Shown: piece by piece, positions 1 to 11,802 of the stretch
How positions within the stretch are numbered: position 1 is the first letter of the stretch
Layout: each line of letters starts with the position of its first letter
NCBI RefSeq assembly: GCF_037975245.1
Contig: NC_092564.1
Span: 19,664,484-19,728,483 of the forward strand
Source: Apostichopus japonicus
Taxonomy: Eukaryota; Echinodermata; Holothuroidea; Aspidochirotida; Stichopodidae
DNA length: 64,000 nt
Direction of reading: 5' to 3'
Notes under the pieces: model-generated
The model's input: the letters and a program-made list of their open reading frames with translations, nothing else
Databases searched by the model: none
Told to the model about the DNA's origin: nothing
Position numbers and translations under genes: made by a program

Positions 1-426
1 CCCATGTAGAACCTCTAGTTGGGGGAGGAGGTGGGGGTTGGTTGCATGATGGCAAAGCAGTTCACAGGGGATCCATGACCAAAGTGGGTCTATAAAAGCC
101 AAACAGTTACATTAACACTTATATGCACTCTCATAATGAGTCAGAAAAGTCTGAAAGTGCCTTGGGCAACAAAAACCAACATTTTTTCCTGACCTAAAGC
201 CCAAACTGTGGTGGAGGGGCTGAGAACGTTGGTGGTACAGTCCTTGTGTCTGGGGCATGGCGAACGTTTCTTCGTTGGCCCTAGCGATCTGGAAGGCGGA
301 AAACTGGTCGAATCCCTGAAAATGGCCAGTGCGGTATATTTTACAGCTTGAAGTTAGTGCGTCACTTCATCATTGTGAATCCACAATAAAATATTTTAAA
401 AAAAATCTGTTTTGTGTCCCCTTCAG
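1..426. other. Non-coding or unresolved stretch upstream of the SLX1-like exon
   Basis: Probably intron of the + strand gene whose last exons follow. An open stretch at about 200-354 (+) has no recognisable domain and no convincing splice signals, so I do not call it an exon. The GIY-YIG domain expected of SLX1 is not visible here and would lie to the left of the window. Confidence 0.4.
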
Positions 427-640
427 CCACACCCTCTGTTACCATAACGATATTCAATGCCGTAGCTCATCGACCAGAATCGGCACCCCCACTCACATCA
501 GAGGTTGCCGCGGAGGAGGGAGGAAGGGATGCGCTAAGCCCAGCGCTTATCAACTGTCCATCTTGCAAACAGAATTTGAGATGGAGGATTTGATGAAGAG
601 AGGGCGACAGCTAACTGCTGCTGATAGACTTGTTCTGCAG
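427..640 (+). CDS. Penultimate exon of an SLX1-like structure-specific endonuclease subunit (partial gene)
   Basis: A pyrimidine-rich acceptor (ccccttcag) precedes 427, and the donor CAG|GTATTG follows 640. One frame gives PALINCPSCKQNLRW and then meets TGA; the frame that joins the next exon in phase gives DLMKRGRQLTAADRLVLQ. Read together they resemble the end of the SLX1 RING-like zinc domain (CPxC...LxW-x-DLI). The two frames are out of register by one base at about 583-586 (tggagg where tgggagg would restore it), so this is a sequence/assembly deletion or a real frameshift. SLX1 is the GIY-YIG nuclease that works with SLX4 on branched DNA in the nucleus. The N-terminal nuclease domain lies outside the window. 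The family call rests on this short motif. Confidence 0.55.
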
Positions 641-857
641 GTATTGTCTAATAACTTTGGAAGAGAAAAAGTGTTTTTACATTTCATCTGTTGGCCACAT
701 TGTAGTAAAACCTGTCCTGACTATGATGACAGTGGTTAAATATTTGCTGTCTTACAGGGGAGATCTCCCTGAAACTATTGACATTAATGTTTTCTTTGTT
801 TGTTGGGATGCTGTTTGCCTTGATGAAAATGCTTTGGATTCTGTTTCCCTCCCGTAG

Positions 858-1604
858 GTTCATCATCACAGGGAGATAGAGTTGCCAGTTCAAGGTGCCA
901 ACCTGGATGCCGTGCCCTCCGCAGAAGAGCCTTTCCTGACGATACATTACAGCGAACCTCCTCAAGTAGATACCTCCCAGGATATACCTCATTTAATACC
1001 TCAAGAAGATTCTGGGGACGTCCAGAGTACCTCAACCAGCCGTCAACCAGAAGTAAATCATCATAAGGCCAACCCGAGACCGCATAGAGCCGCTGCCGAC
1101 GTGAAGCTAGACATTCTCTCGGAAGATAAACGTCACGCCTCGTACCACAGTCTCGGAGAGGGCGGCGGCGAGGCATCAACCAGTCAGAGACGTCCCGCCG
1201 ACAGCCACTGCCGCGAGCGGGGAGGGAGAAACGCCGAGTTGTATTCGAGCTCATCGTGGCCAGCTACTACCTCAGAGAAGCATAGGGCATCATCATCATC
1301 AGCGTCGTCAACGTTGGCGAACACTGCTCCACCTCAGGGACGGGGGCAAACCTGGCAGGGACAGGGGCAAACCTGGCAACTCCGAGAAAAACATTTGAGA
1401 GATCACGTCTCGTCGTCCAAGAGCAGCCGAGGCGCTGCCGAAGGTGGCAGCATACACCTTTGCGACCAGAGCAGCGACACGGCTAGCCTCGACTGCGACA
1501 GCGGGTTATCCGGCGATCTTTTCGGCGACGGGAACGGTGGGTGCGACACCAGTCCCGACTTTCTGGAACGGGTCTTAGAAGAAATGAGTGACAACGTGTA
1601 TTAG
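858..1604 (+). CDS. Terminal exon of the SLX1-like gene: long disordered C-terminal tail
   Basis: The acceptor tccctcccgtag precedes 858. The phase is 0 and continues the 427-640 exon as LVLQ-VHHHREIELPVQG. The exon encodes about 248 residues and ends with TAG at 1602-1604. The tail is polar and low-complexity (Ser/Gly/Glu/Asp-rich) with an internal duplication (GQTWQ twice) and ends in an acidic helix-like segment, SPDFLERVLEEMSDNVY. GC content is higher than in the surrounding DNA, as expected for coding sequence. I recognise no domain. A tail this long is unusual for SLX1 (human SLX1 is about 275 residues in total), so either the family call is wrong or this lineage carries an extension. 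Confidence 0.75.
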   Translation, partial: VHHHREIELPVQGANLDAVPSAEEPFLTIHYSEPPQVDTSQDIPHLIPQEDSGDVQSTSTSRQPEVNHHKANPRPHRAAADVKLDILSEDKRHASYHSLGEGGGEASTSQRRPADSHCRERGGRNAELYSSSSWPATTSEKHRASSSSASSTLANTAPPQGRGQTWQGQGQTWQLREKHLRDHVSSSKSSRGAAEGGSIHLCDQSSDTASLDCDSGLSGDLFGDGNGGCDTSPDFLERVLEEMSDNVY

Positions 1605-1720
1605 TCGGGGGCTCACTCGTGGGGGTCGTGGGCCCAGCGTAGGACAATTGGTTATAAGTAGGCGGCCTCCGAAGGGGGAGGAACTCTCTACATGGAACAG
1701 CATACTACGTGTATTATGTA

Positions 1721-1726
1721 AATAAA
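1721..1726 (+). terminator. Polyadenylation signal AATAAA for the SLX1-like gene
   Basis: A canonical AATAAA lies 117 nt after the TAG stop at 1602-1604 and is followed by GT/T-rich sequence (cgtgtatgtgttctcgtct), as expected of a cleavage and poly-A site. It implies a short 3' UTR. Confidence 0.7.
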
Positions 1727-1727
1727 T

Positions 1728-4113
1728 CGTGTATGTGTTCTCGTCTAGTACATTTATATACAAAACAAAAAAAACACAAGACGCATTCTAAAATTCTGAA
1801 GAATTCTCCACAAACGCGTAAACACGCACACACACACACACACAACGAAAAAACGTTGTGAATCTACAATGGAGACTGTATGAACTTATGACCTCAGGGA
1901 AGTGACCTTTGGGTGTTCTCAGGTGACAACCAGTCCATTGGAGTAAGTTGGAAAAAAACAAAAAAAGGGGGAAAAAAAGAGAAATAATGTCTTCATTGTC
2001 CTCAATAGAGTTTTATCTTTATACAAAAGAAAAAAGAAAAAAAGGAAATTAGAAGAAGAATAGAAACTGAGGTAACGTTTGTATTTGTTTGTATTTGTTA
2101 AACTCTTCTTCTTCTTCTGAGTTATACTGTTAGTTATACTGTCAGGTTAGTACCATTGGAAGGTTAATAAGATATAAACTTGTTTTTAATAGTAGTCATC
2201 AACATTTCAACAACCAAACAGAGAAGTTAAAACATAAGCAGGGGGGGGGGGGAGAGGGGAAAGAGAAAAATTTAAAAAAATATTAAACCAGTAGTGTTTT
2301 TGAGTCAATATCCCACCTTGATGTGCTCTATCTGATCGTGGTTCCTCATCGAAACCATTCAAAGACGGTCCCATTCAATAGGTCTCAGTTTGCTCGGGCC
2401 GCGACGGCCGGTCTCAACAAATTCAGAAAAGAAAAACGAAAACAACATCTCAGGATATCTGCACAAGAAGAAATCAACAACACACACAAAAAACAAACAC
2501 AAACACAGAAGGGGGGGGGGGGGGAACACAAGACTGCCAATCTCTGTTTCATCTTGGCTTTGCATGGGTCTTTATTATGCACAAGTTAGTCTTACATCGT
2601 GCTGCTTCCTCAAGTGCGGAAGGAGTGACAAGAATCATAGAAAGTCGATAAATATCCTAAAATATTTAAGTAAGAGAGCTTTGTATTCTCTCAGCGGATG
2701 TAGAGGTGTGACTCTGGTCAGGTATAAGATCTAACAATATGAGATATAACTACGCATCAGAGCTACGATCTTGCTTGATAACTTTTCAACTCAGAAATTC
2801 TTTGGGTTTTTTTTTTTTTTGGTATTCTATTTAAATAATATGAAGTATTGTGATTATTATTATTATTATTTTTTTTTTAATATTCTATTTGTTACCAAGT
2901 GTTGCTTTGATCCATGAAATGCTACGTAGTAGATAATGATATATTTGAACTCTCAAGGATCTGCAAAAAAAGTGGACTGATACTTTTTTTGCAAAGGTAT
3001 GACCTCCATATTTTCCCTCCCATTTTGACATACTAAGTTAAGTCTCTACTTTGGATTTTATTCATTGGGATTCATAAGGATCACTCATTTCTCTATACCT
3101 CAGGAGCTTGTGTTAATATGAAAGCCCTCCAAGCCAACTAACCTTCTTATGTTTACCACTTTATCCTCAAAAAACCACAATATTACCTTTTTATCATTTC
3201 CAAGGACATGCCCTTCCTTCGGTATAACCCCTGCCCCCCCATGCCCTTCCCTCCCTTTCCCTCTTACAAAGTCAAATAATGATTTGATTATTGCACTGTA
3301 TGTGAAAACTTCAACAAGCATTTTTTCTTGTCACTCTCAAATCAGTCAGTCCCCAAAATCTGAAAACCTGATTGTCTCGGGTGAACCGATCTCTATTTCT
3401 CAGAACAGAGTTGGACTTGCTGAGAAGTGCTATTAAAAGCTTTGAGGGGAATTTTAAAGTGCTAAAAGAATCTGGCAGGAATATGGATGACCTTTACATG
3501 CCAACATGACCTCTCAATTATATTTCACAAAATTAGTTGAAAAACTTCCAGATCTAATGGAAAATTTCAACAAACATAATTAAATCCTCTTCAGCGCTGA
3601 ACTCATTTTAAATGTTTTTGGTTTTTTGCACTCAGGTCAAAAGTTGCAGCCAACTAATTCAGTTATTCCTTTTTGCCAAATGTCATCTTTTACGAATGAG
3701 TATATTTACCGTGTACTTTATCACGGTTCATATTAAGCTATTTAGACTATATCATGGTTTTGTATATATGTAGGCTTGTTTACCATAGACAGAGAATGTG
3801 ACTGTATCAACGGTCGTAAACAGATGGATATATTATTTCCAAAATTGGATGGAAAAAATGTTTTGAAGAAATTACTGGCTTGACTCGTTTGTAGGGACCA
3901 CCTAAATCCCTGGCATAGTTGGACTTGCATAAAGTAAGTTATGTCCTGTATGTATGTAGTTTATAGATCCTCCTGCAAGCAGGAACTCGCGAAGAAGCCT
4001 CATTGGCTTATCAAAGCCGCAAGCTGACCGAAGTCAGTATCTTACATTCATATTTAACGTCCATGATTATGAATTGTCAACAACTCTGTAACTGGACTAC
4101 ATACATTAATCTG
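1728..4113. other. Intergenic DNA without a recognisable gene
   Basis: AT-rich sequence with homopolymer runs, a short CA repeat near 1827-1843 and G-runs near 2242 and 2511. Open frames here are short and follow low-complexity sequence; none resembles a protein family. Confidence 0.6.
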
Positions 4114-4173
4114 GGAGTGTACCGGGGACCTTATGATTGAAAGGCACCGGGTTAACCAATGAGCTAACACTCC
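4114..4173 (-). repeat. Truncated tRNA-like sequence (tRNA pseudogene or SINE head)
   Basis: On the minus strand the segment starts GGAGTGT and ends ACACTCC, a perfect 7-bp acceptor-type stem. Between them lie an A-box/D-arm (TTAGCTCATTGGTTAACC) and an anticodon-like arm (CCTT...AAGG). The T-arm is collapsed: CCCCGGT runs straight into the 3' acceptor strand, so box B is missing. It is therefore not a functional tRNA. Confidence 0.5.
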
Positions 4174-4227
4174 ACAGATGAATTGATGAATTAGATTTAT
4201 TATTTTATTTATTTATTTGATGAATTA

Positions 4228-4921
4228 GATGAATTGCATGTATGGGTGTCCAAACTGTATTGATGAGAGCATGCAGTATTCTTGAAAATGCTGGTTACCA
4301 TAGTAACATAACGTAATTTATCTCTTAGATGAATTGTATGTATGGGTGTCCAAACAACTGTATTGATGAGAGCATGCAGTATTCTTGAAAATGCTGGTTA
4401 CCATAGTAACAAAACATAATTTATCTCTTAGATGAATTGTATGTATGGGTGTCCAAACAACTGTATTGATGAGAGTATGCAGTGTTCTTAAAACAGCTGG
4501 TTACCATAGTAACAAAGTAATTTATATCTTCGATGAGTTGCATGTATGGGTGTCCAAACAACTGTATTGGTGAGAGTATGCAGTGTTCTTAAAACAGCTG
4601 GTTACCATAGTAACAAAGTAATTTATATCTTCGATGAGTTGCATGTATGGGTGTTTAAACAACTGTATTGGTGAGAGTATGCAGTGTTCTTAAAACAGCT
4701 GGTTACCATAGTAATATAAAGTAATTTATATCTTCGATGAGTTGCATGTATGGGTGTCCAAACAACTGTATTGGTGAGAGTATGCAGTGTTTTTAAAACA
4801 GCTGGTTACCATAGTAACATAACGTAATTTATATCTTCGATGAGTTGCATGTATGGGTGTCCAAACAACTGCATTGATGAGAGTATGCAGTGTTCTTAAA
4901 ACAGCTGGTTACCGTAGTAAC
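4228..4921. repeat. Tandem array, about 7 units of 100-103 bp
   Basis: Units begin GATGA(A/G)TTG(C/T)ATGTATGGG at 4228, 4328, 4431, 4532, 4633, 4736 and 4839. Each has the inverted motif GGTTACCATAGTAAC. The first three units and the last four differ by shared substitutions, which indicates stepwise local amplification. Confidence 0.9.
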
Positions 4922-5654
4922 CATGTACTTTTTCCATCAGGTATTCCTGACGAATAACTGTGTTGTTGCATAAATGCGTCACCACATAGGTTGAATGTTT
5001 GAGGAAAGTTTATCATCTTTGAAGACAAACATTAAGACTTGGCTTACACCTACCGCAGATTAAATAGCTGCGATATCAATGCCAAGCCTACTTTGAAGCC
5101 TACTTACAAGAAATTGGGGCAGAATTAAGTGGCTTTCATGAACTTTTTGAGGCTTTACTTAAACAGCACATGATGCACTTTTGAGGCCAAAAGGAAAGCT
5201 TTTTAGCAGTCATTAGTGTATCTTGTGGAGATTTGGTGAGAAATGTTGTTTGGTTGTGATAGATATTCATCTACATGAAACGTTGCAACTGCACTATTCT
5301 AGTTTGGTGAAGGGGGGGGGGGGGGTGGGGGTAGTATGTGAGGTCACTCTCTGCCCTCACTAAATTGGTAATTCCTGCTTCATCTTCAGTGGTAAATCTC
5401 TGGTAATTGTTCATTTATAGGTTGTTATCTACGTGATTCAAAAAATTCTTAGCAAGCATAAAGCCTTTCATAGATCAGGCAAGTAAAAGATGATAATTCC
5501 TCCCCCCACTCCCCTCCTTTTATGTATACTCTGATTTTCTTCAGCAACTTTGTGTCTCAAATACCTTGAGAAATGGACAAGGAGTGTAAAGATGGCTTGT
5601 TGTCTGTGGTGCATTTATCTGTTAGTCTGTGTAGACGGACTCCACCTTTTCATG
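4922..5654. other. Intergenic DNA without a recognisable gene
   Basis: Unique-looking AT-rich sequence with a G-run at 5310-5335. I see no gene, RNA or element boundary. Confidence 0.5.
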
Positions 5655-6258
5655 TATGATGTACATATGATGTACATATGATGTATACATATGATGTACA
5701 CATGATGTACATATGATATGTACACATGATGTACATATATTATGTACATGTGATGTACATATGATATGTACACATATAAGGTACATTTGATGTACATATG
5801 ATATGTATACATATGATATGTATACATGTATATGATGCATGTACATATGATGTACATATGATGTACACATATGATGCATGTACATATGATGTACATATGA
5901 TGTACACATATGATGCATGTACATATGATGTACATATGATATGTACACATGATGTACATATATTATGTACATATGATGTACATATGATATGTACACATAT
6001 AAGGTACATTTGAAGTACATATGATGTACATATGATATGTATACATATGATGTACACATATGATGCATGTACATTTGATGTACACATATGATGTACACAT
6101 ATGATGTACATATGATATGTACACATGATGTACATATATAATGTACATATGATGTACATTTGATGTACATATGATATGTACACCTATAAGGTACATTTTA
6201 TGTACATATAATGTACATATGATATGTACACATATGATGTACATATATGATGTAGATA
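5655..6258. repeat. ATGTACATATG-type low-complexity array
   Basis: About 600 bp of ATGATGTACATATG and ATGTACACATATG variants. The motif is self-complementary, so open frames appear on both strands with Tyr/His/Ile/Cys-rich nonsense peptides. These are artefacts of the repeat, not genes. Confidence 0.9.
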
Positions 6259-6915
6259 TGATGTTTGTATGCAGTGTTGCTGTATACTATGTCAATTGAG
6301 AATGCATAGATGTAATATTCCATCAAATAACAAATTTGAGACTTCTTTATTTCTATGAACAAATAATATAGAAGGGGAAAAGTACCTTTACTACAATTTT
6401 TAGCTCCGATAAGAAAGAAGGTGCCCCTCTTCGTTTATATAAGTTTTATCGATAATCTACCTCCTCTCCGTGGAAATCTTGTCGTTATAACCTACACAAA
6501 TATAGATTTCATATTTTGTATTGTACAGTTCCATTGTTATATGCACATGCTTGGCATCTTCTTCTTCTTCTTCTTCTTCTTTTGTTGGCGGGGGGGGGGG
6601 AGGGGGGTGGGGGAGGAAGGGATGGGGGGAAAGGGAATGGGGAGTTATCCTAAATAATCTTTATCTTAACCATGGGTTTGCAGTTCTTTTTAGTCTTTAG
6701 TTGTCGAAGAAGGAAAACAAAATTAGACAAGTTGTAAGGAAATGGAAAAAGTAGAAATGAAGACAAGACAGTAGGCCTTTTTGTTGTTTAAATCTCAGGT
6801 TTTGTTCTAGACTGGATTAGTATTTTCATGGTTGCCCCTTTTCACCAGTAAGGAGAAAAGACAAACATACTCTTAGCTATCAGGATATTGAAAGCTAACC
6901 TTTGACTTCTACCTC

Positions 6916-6961
<46 letters not shown>

Positions 6962-7660
6962 CTATATATAATTTTTCTTCCCTCTTTTTTTTTCTTTCTT
7001 TTTCCCTTTCTATTTTTAATAGCATTTAATTCATGGTGCACTCTGTCCATTCAAATATCTGGTCAGTCTAAGATAGGATGTAGTTCTTGATATAAAAAAA
7101 AAAAAAGGGTTTCACTCCTATGGAGAATTTGTAAATTTGACGGGTTTTTTTTTTTCTATACTCCACTCCTGGATGAAAAAAAACCCACCCGCCAGGTACT
7201 CCTCCCAACCTTGATATTTTGTGTAATTTTCAACGGAATGTTTTGAAATCATTCTTGGAAATTATGGTGATTGCTTGGTAGTATCCTTTACTTCCCAGGG
7301 ACAAACCAATCAAGTATCAAGTTTTTCTGCCAATTTCTTCTCACAGTTTTTGTATATTTTAGTGACATTTTTTTTTAAATGTTCATTTTCTGAAAGCTTC
7401 AGCATGAAGAGTTAAACGTGACGATGTTACTTTTTTGTTTGTTTTTTTTTTTTGGAAGTGTTGACTATGTATTTTAAAGTTAGTACAGAGGTATGTTTTA
7501 GTGTGGATGGTATCTATTTGTATATCTACTTTATAATAATACTGGGTATCATAATATAAACTGGGATTACAGACATGTTAATGTTTTCAATGTGTATAAG
7601 TATATATAGGCCGGTTCCATTGGAAAGGTTTTAAAGGTTAACATTTACAGAGCAGAGATT
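6259..7660. other. Intergenic DNA with microsatellites
   Basis: Holds a CTT run followed by a G-rich run (about 6558-6630) and a (TC)n-(TA)n compound microsatellite (about 6916-6968). No gene seen. Confidence 0.6.
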
Positions 7661-8265
7661 ACTCGCATCAGTGGATCTGTCATAGTGTTCCAGCATATAT
7701 GCTGGTCAACGTGGTCCTGTTCCAACGAGTACTCGCATCAGTGGATCTGTCATAGTGTTCCAGCATATATGCTGGTCAACGTGGTCCTGTTACAGAGATT
7801 ACTAGCATCAGTGGATCTGTCATAGTGTTCCAGCATATATGCTGGTCAACGTGGTCCTGTTACAGAGATTACTAGCATCAGTGGATCTGTCATAGTGTTC
7901 CAGCATATATGCTGGTCAACGTGGTCCTGTTACAGAGATTACTCGCATCAGTGGATCTGTCATAGTGTTCCAGCATATATGCTGGTCAACGTGGTCCTGT
8001 TACAGAGATTACTAGCATCAGTGGATCTGTCATAGTGTTCCAGCATATATGCTGGTCAACGTGGTCCTGTTACAGAGAGTACTCGCATCAGTGGATCTGT
8101 CATAGTGTTCCAGCATATATGCTGGTCAATGTGGTCCTGTTACAGAGAGTACTCGCATCAGTGGATCTGTCAGTGTTCCAGCATATATGCTGGTCAATGT
8201 GGTCCTGTTACAGAGAGTACTCACATCAGTGGATCTGTCATAGTGTTCCAGCATAGATGCTGTGA
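7661..8265. repeat. Tandem array of a 70-bp unit containing a 16-bp perfect palindrome
   Basis: Units start ACT(C/A)GCATCAGTGG at 7661, 7731, 7801, 7871, 7941, 8011, 8081, 8151 and about 8219. The eighth unit lacks 3 bp, and the last is truncated and diverged. Units carry CCAGCATATATGCTGG, a perfect 16-bp inverted repeat. Peptides read through the array are artefacts. Confidence 0.92.
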
Positions 8266-11200
8266 ATGTGCTGGTGATAATCCTAGGACCAAGACAACCA
8301 GAGACATATGTTGTAGGTGAATTGGTTGTATTAGTACCCACGTCACAGGTCTATACTGTTGTGCTTTAACCACCTGCTCTGCTAGTCTCCTTTAAGAAGA
8401 AGCACTTTTATCATTGATCTGCTCTGGTGTTGCAGACAGTTTGCATTTTGTGGCAAAGGTACCATCACTATGCACTGGCCCGGGCATTGGGGTGTTTTTG
8501 TGGGTCTGAAGTTGGGGAACTTGTATATGTGAGCTCAACTTGCACAATTTGTTGCAGAAATTCTAAATTTGTAATCCATGATCTCTCTTATCTTGTCCAC
8601 ATACTGTACTGGTGCCTTTGTAGGGTGATGGTATCTATTTCTGTGCAGCTAAGGCAATAGTAATATGTATGTTGTAGAAGAAAATATATGTGGGTATTGC
8701 GGAAAATAGGAGTGGCGTTAGGGACACTTTACAATATTTTGTAAAGTGAAGAAAACTTGGTGACCTCTTGTTTACTCTCGCTACTCTTAATGCTCACATC
8801 AGGAGGCTGATCTTCAATATTTGTAATAAAGTCAACCTTATCGGCTGGTTACCAGAAAGTGACTGTTTTTTATTGAATGTTGGTGGCTGGACACTTCTAC
8901 TATGTACAAGGGTTTATGCCATATGTTATTGGAAGAAGTTTTTTTTCATATCTGTAACAATTGTAAAGTAATATTGATTTATTTCAACCGATGTTTATTT
9001 GTGATTTTTGCAAAGCAGTCATTGAATTTCACCAGACAATTGATAATTTCATATATTACAATATTCTCAGAGCATTTACTTTGTAGTATAAGTAACATAC
9101 AGCAAAGCTTTGTGTACGCAAAAGGAGCAGGGGGTGTTTCGGCTAGACATGTGTGAACGGTGTATATATATATATAAAAAAAAAAATAAGAAAAGAAATT
9201 GTCCCAACTGGATTCTTAATTGCCATCTGCAAATGTATTTGTTAAACTAAACTGCCAATGAGGTTGGTTTACACCTCTGGCAGAAGGGAAATGAAGCTAA
9301 GATTGCTGATTATGTGGTAGTAGGCAAGTGCAGATCCAGGGAAGGGATGTGTGGGAGGGGGAAGGGGGAAGAGATCGATCTATTCAATCTCATATATTCA
9401 AAAGCAGCTTTCAGCACAATTTTTTTGAGGAGGGGGAGGAGAGGAGGATGCATGCAGACTCCTACTTAGCTTCAATGACCACAGGGTAACACATCCCATC
9501 CAAGTCCTGGATCTGTTCCTGCTTGTTATTCTTTCAGGTAAACTAGAGACGTTTCTTTGTACTGAAGTCATAGACGTGTTGAAAACCACGTCATAGGATG
9601 TTAAGGACATTGTTAACATATTTTTACATTTTCTCAAGCCTCAACATTTCCTTGAAATTTTAGTGTATCAATTTTGTTTCTCTCCTTTTTAAAGGATAAA
9701 CCAAGAAGGAGAACACATCATCTTGTCGGCCGCCATTAAGGTCATCAGTATAGGCTCTGATCCTCCATAGTGTGGAGCAATACTGATAACCTTTAAGGGT
9801 GGAAAATTTTGCCATATTGTTTGTTTGATTTAACAAGTGGAAAATGTCTACATATTTATATATTTTTTTCCAATGAATATTTATAGAATGCATTGTAACC
9901 TTTTCTTCAAAGTGATTATTATTTAGATACAATTTATGTTCAAGGACTACTGGATGAAATTATTTGGGTTTTTTCTTTTCATCCCCAGGCTCATATCTTG
10001 GGTAACGTCAAGTTTAGAAAGAGGGAGGGGAGCAGGAAAAGCACACATTGATATCTCAGGGGTTTAGTTGAAAATAAAATAAATTTACGGGTGTTGTGAG
10101 TGACAGAAGGGTCGGGGAGGGGAGCAGCAGTTAAACGGAATGGGATATGTTTTTTTTTTTAAGAGTACCTCATCCGATAACCTTTTTAGTCTGCGTCGAT
10201 GTTCGTTGGCCATTAGGTTGTGTTTTTTCTCTTTCGTGTGTGGATGAAGAGCCAGTAGAAATCATTTCATAGCTTCAAAAGCAAAGTTTTTTATTTGTAA
10301 ATGATCAAAATGCTTCAAAAGACTTTTTTTTATATGTATGTTTGTATAGCCATCAGTGTTTCTGCCTAGGATTTCTTAAAGGGGCAGAGATATAATCATG
10401 TTGTAATTGCTGCAGTGTACATATCACCCAATTTAAGTCAATTGGTATTTCTGATAACAGTCGCTTAACGAAAGAAAAAAGTGAGAAGCTTCACATAACA
10501 GTATTTGCTGTAGAGGGCAGCCATGGCACATATGGCAGTCATATGGCAGCAAATGGCACACCATGATCTTCAACAAGATAATTACTTGCTGATAGCCTGC
10601 TACACTTTTCCTGCTGTAATTGTCAGTCCATAAGCAAGGTATGGCCACTCCTTGAATTCCAGGTAGTCCATTTGGCTGTGCCAATGTAAAATTCATATAC
10701 CCCCTCTAACAATCTTTGCACAGGTGTTCACAAAGTCCTTAACTTGTGACCTTGTTACCCCACTGCCTGTCATGGGTACCTTGTAGTCTATTGCCTGCCT
10801 GCATTATTATGCCTGCCTGCATTATTATGCCTGCCTGCATTATTAGCCATCTTGAAGCTTCTCAACATTTGTGGCTACCTAGTTACCTACTTGCCAAACT
10901 GTTTTAATACTACTGACATTGATAACTGTGTGCTGCATAATGAGCAGCCTCTATATGTTAAAAACATGTTACCCACAGTTTTCTTCTATATCACCTGATT
11001 ATTTATTTTACTAAGATTTTTTTTTTTTTTTCCAGCCCATGTGTTGTTGTGGGAATCATAAATTGCTGTCATTATTTTACAGCTACTAATAACTCCCGTA
11101 TCACATTGTAATTTTCAAGGAATTAAAAACACTTTACCTCAGAGGGTTACCTTTTTACTACTGGTATATCAAAATAATCATGTCAGGAATCTTGTATCAT

Positions 11201-11504
11201 AACTATTTTTTTTTTTTTTTTATGTTCATTGCCAAGCACAATAGAATTCTGCCCTTTTTTTGATCATGCATATAATGCATGGATAATATTGTAATATACA
11301 AATGGAACACTACCTGTCCTCTCTTTGACTTTTTATTTAAGAATTTGTTATTAATATAATTAAGTAATATATTATCAAAGTAATATAATTATCCAATGCT
11401 GGTCACATCCATTTTGCAAAGTGCACATCCACTTCAAAGTGGCATGTAGTCGACGCAATCAGCCTTTTTCAGCGTCTTGTTAGTAACAAACACTGTTGCA
11501 GGGC
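8266..11504. other. Intergenic DNA without a recognisable gene
   Basis: About 3.2 kb of AT-rich sequence with short homopolymers, a TA run near 9161 and a triplicated GCCTGCCTGCATTATTAT motif at about 10793-10846. Open frames are short and show no family resemblance. Confidence 0.55.
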
Positions 11505-11794
11505 CAGGCGCGTAACCAAGGGGGGGGGCGAAGGGGGCAGCCGCCCCCCTTGAGCATATTTTTTTTTTTTAAATTTAATGTTTTTATGATATCGCTAGTA
11601 TTTTCAAAAGAGAAAATGCTAAAATGCAACTTACAAGGCCTGGGAAGTGCCATTTCCAGCGATCTGGGAGGCATTTACAGCCAAAATTTTCTTGTATGCT
11701 TCGCGCCAACCATGGTGGCGCTCCGCTTAGTTAGTTTGCAATGCCGAATCTACAGTTTCGCCCCTCCCTTGGCAAATTCCTGGCTACGCGCCTG
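11505..11794. mobile_element. hAT-type MITE, 290 bp, with 8-bp target-site duplication
   Basis: Terminal inverted repeats CAGGCGCGTAACCA (11505) and TGGCTACGCGCCTG (ending 11794) are flanked by identical 8-bp duplications TGCAGGGC at 11497-11504 and 11795-11802. An 8-bp duplication with CAGG-type ends is characteristic of hAT elements. The element has no transposase frame. Its interior carries CGCCAACCATGGTGGCGCTC, the reverse of a motif in the larger element at 49997-51230, so the two are related. Confidence 0.85.
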
Positions 11795-11802
11795 TGCAGG
11801 GC

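Noticed and set aside
200-354. Upstream coding exon of the SLX1-like gene (frame with LCLGHGERFFVGPSDLEGGK)
   Set aside because: No convincing acceptor or donor pair and no resemblance to SLX1 domains.
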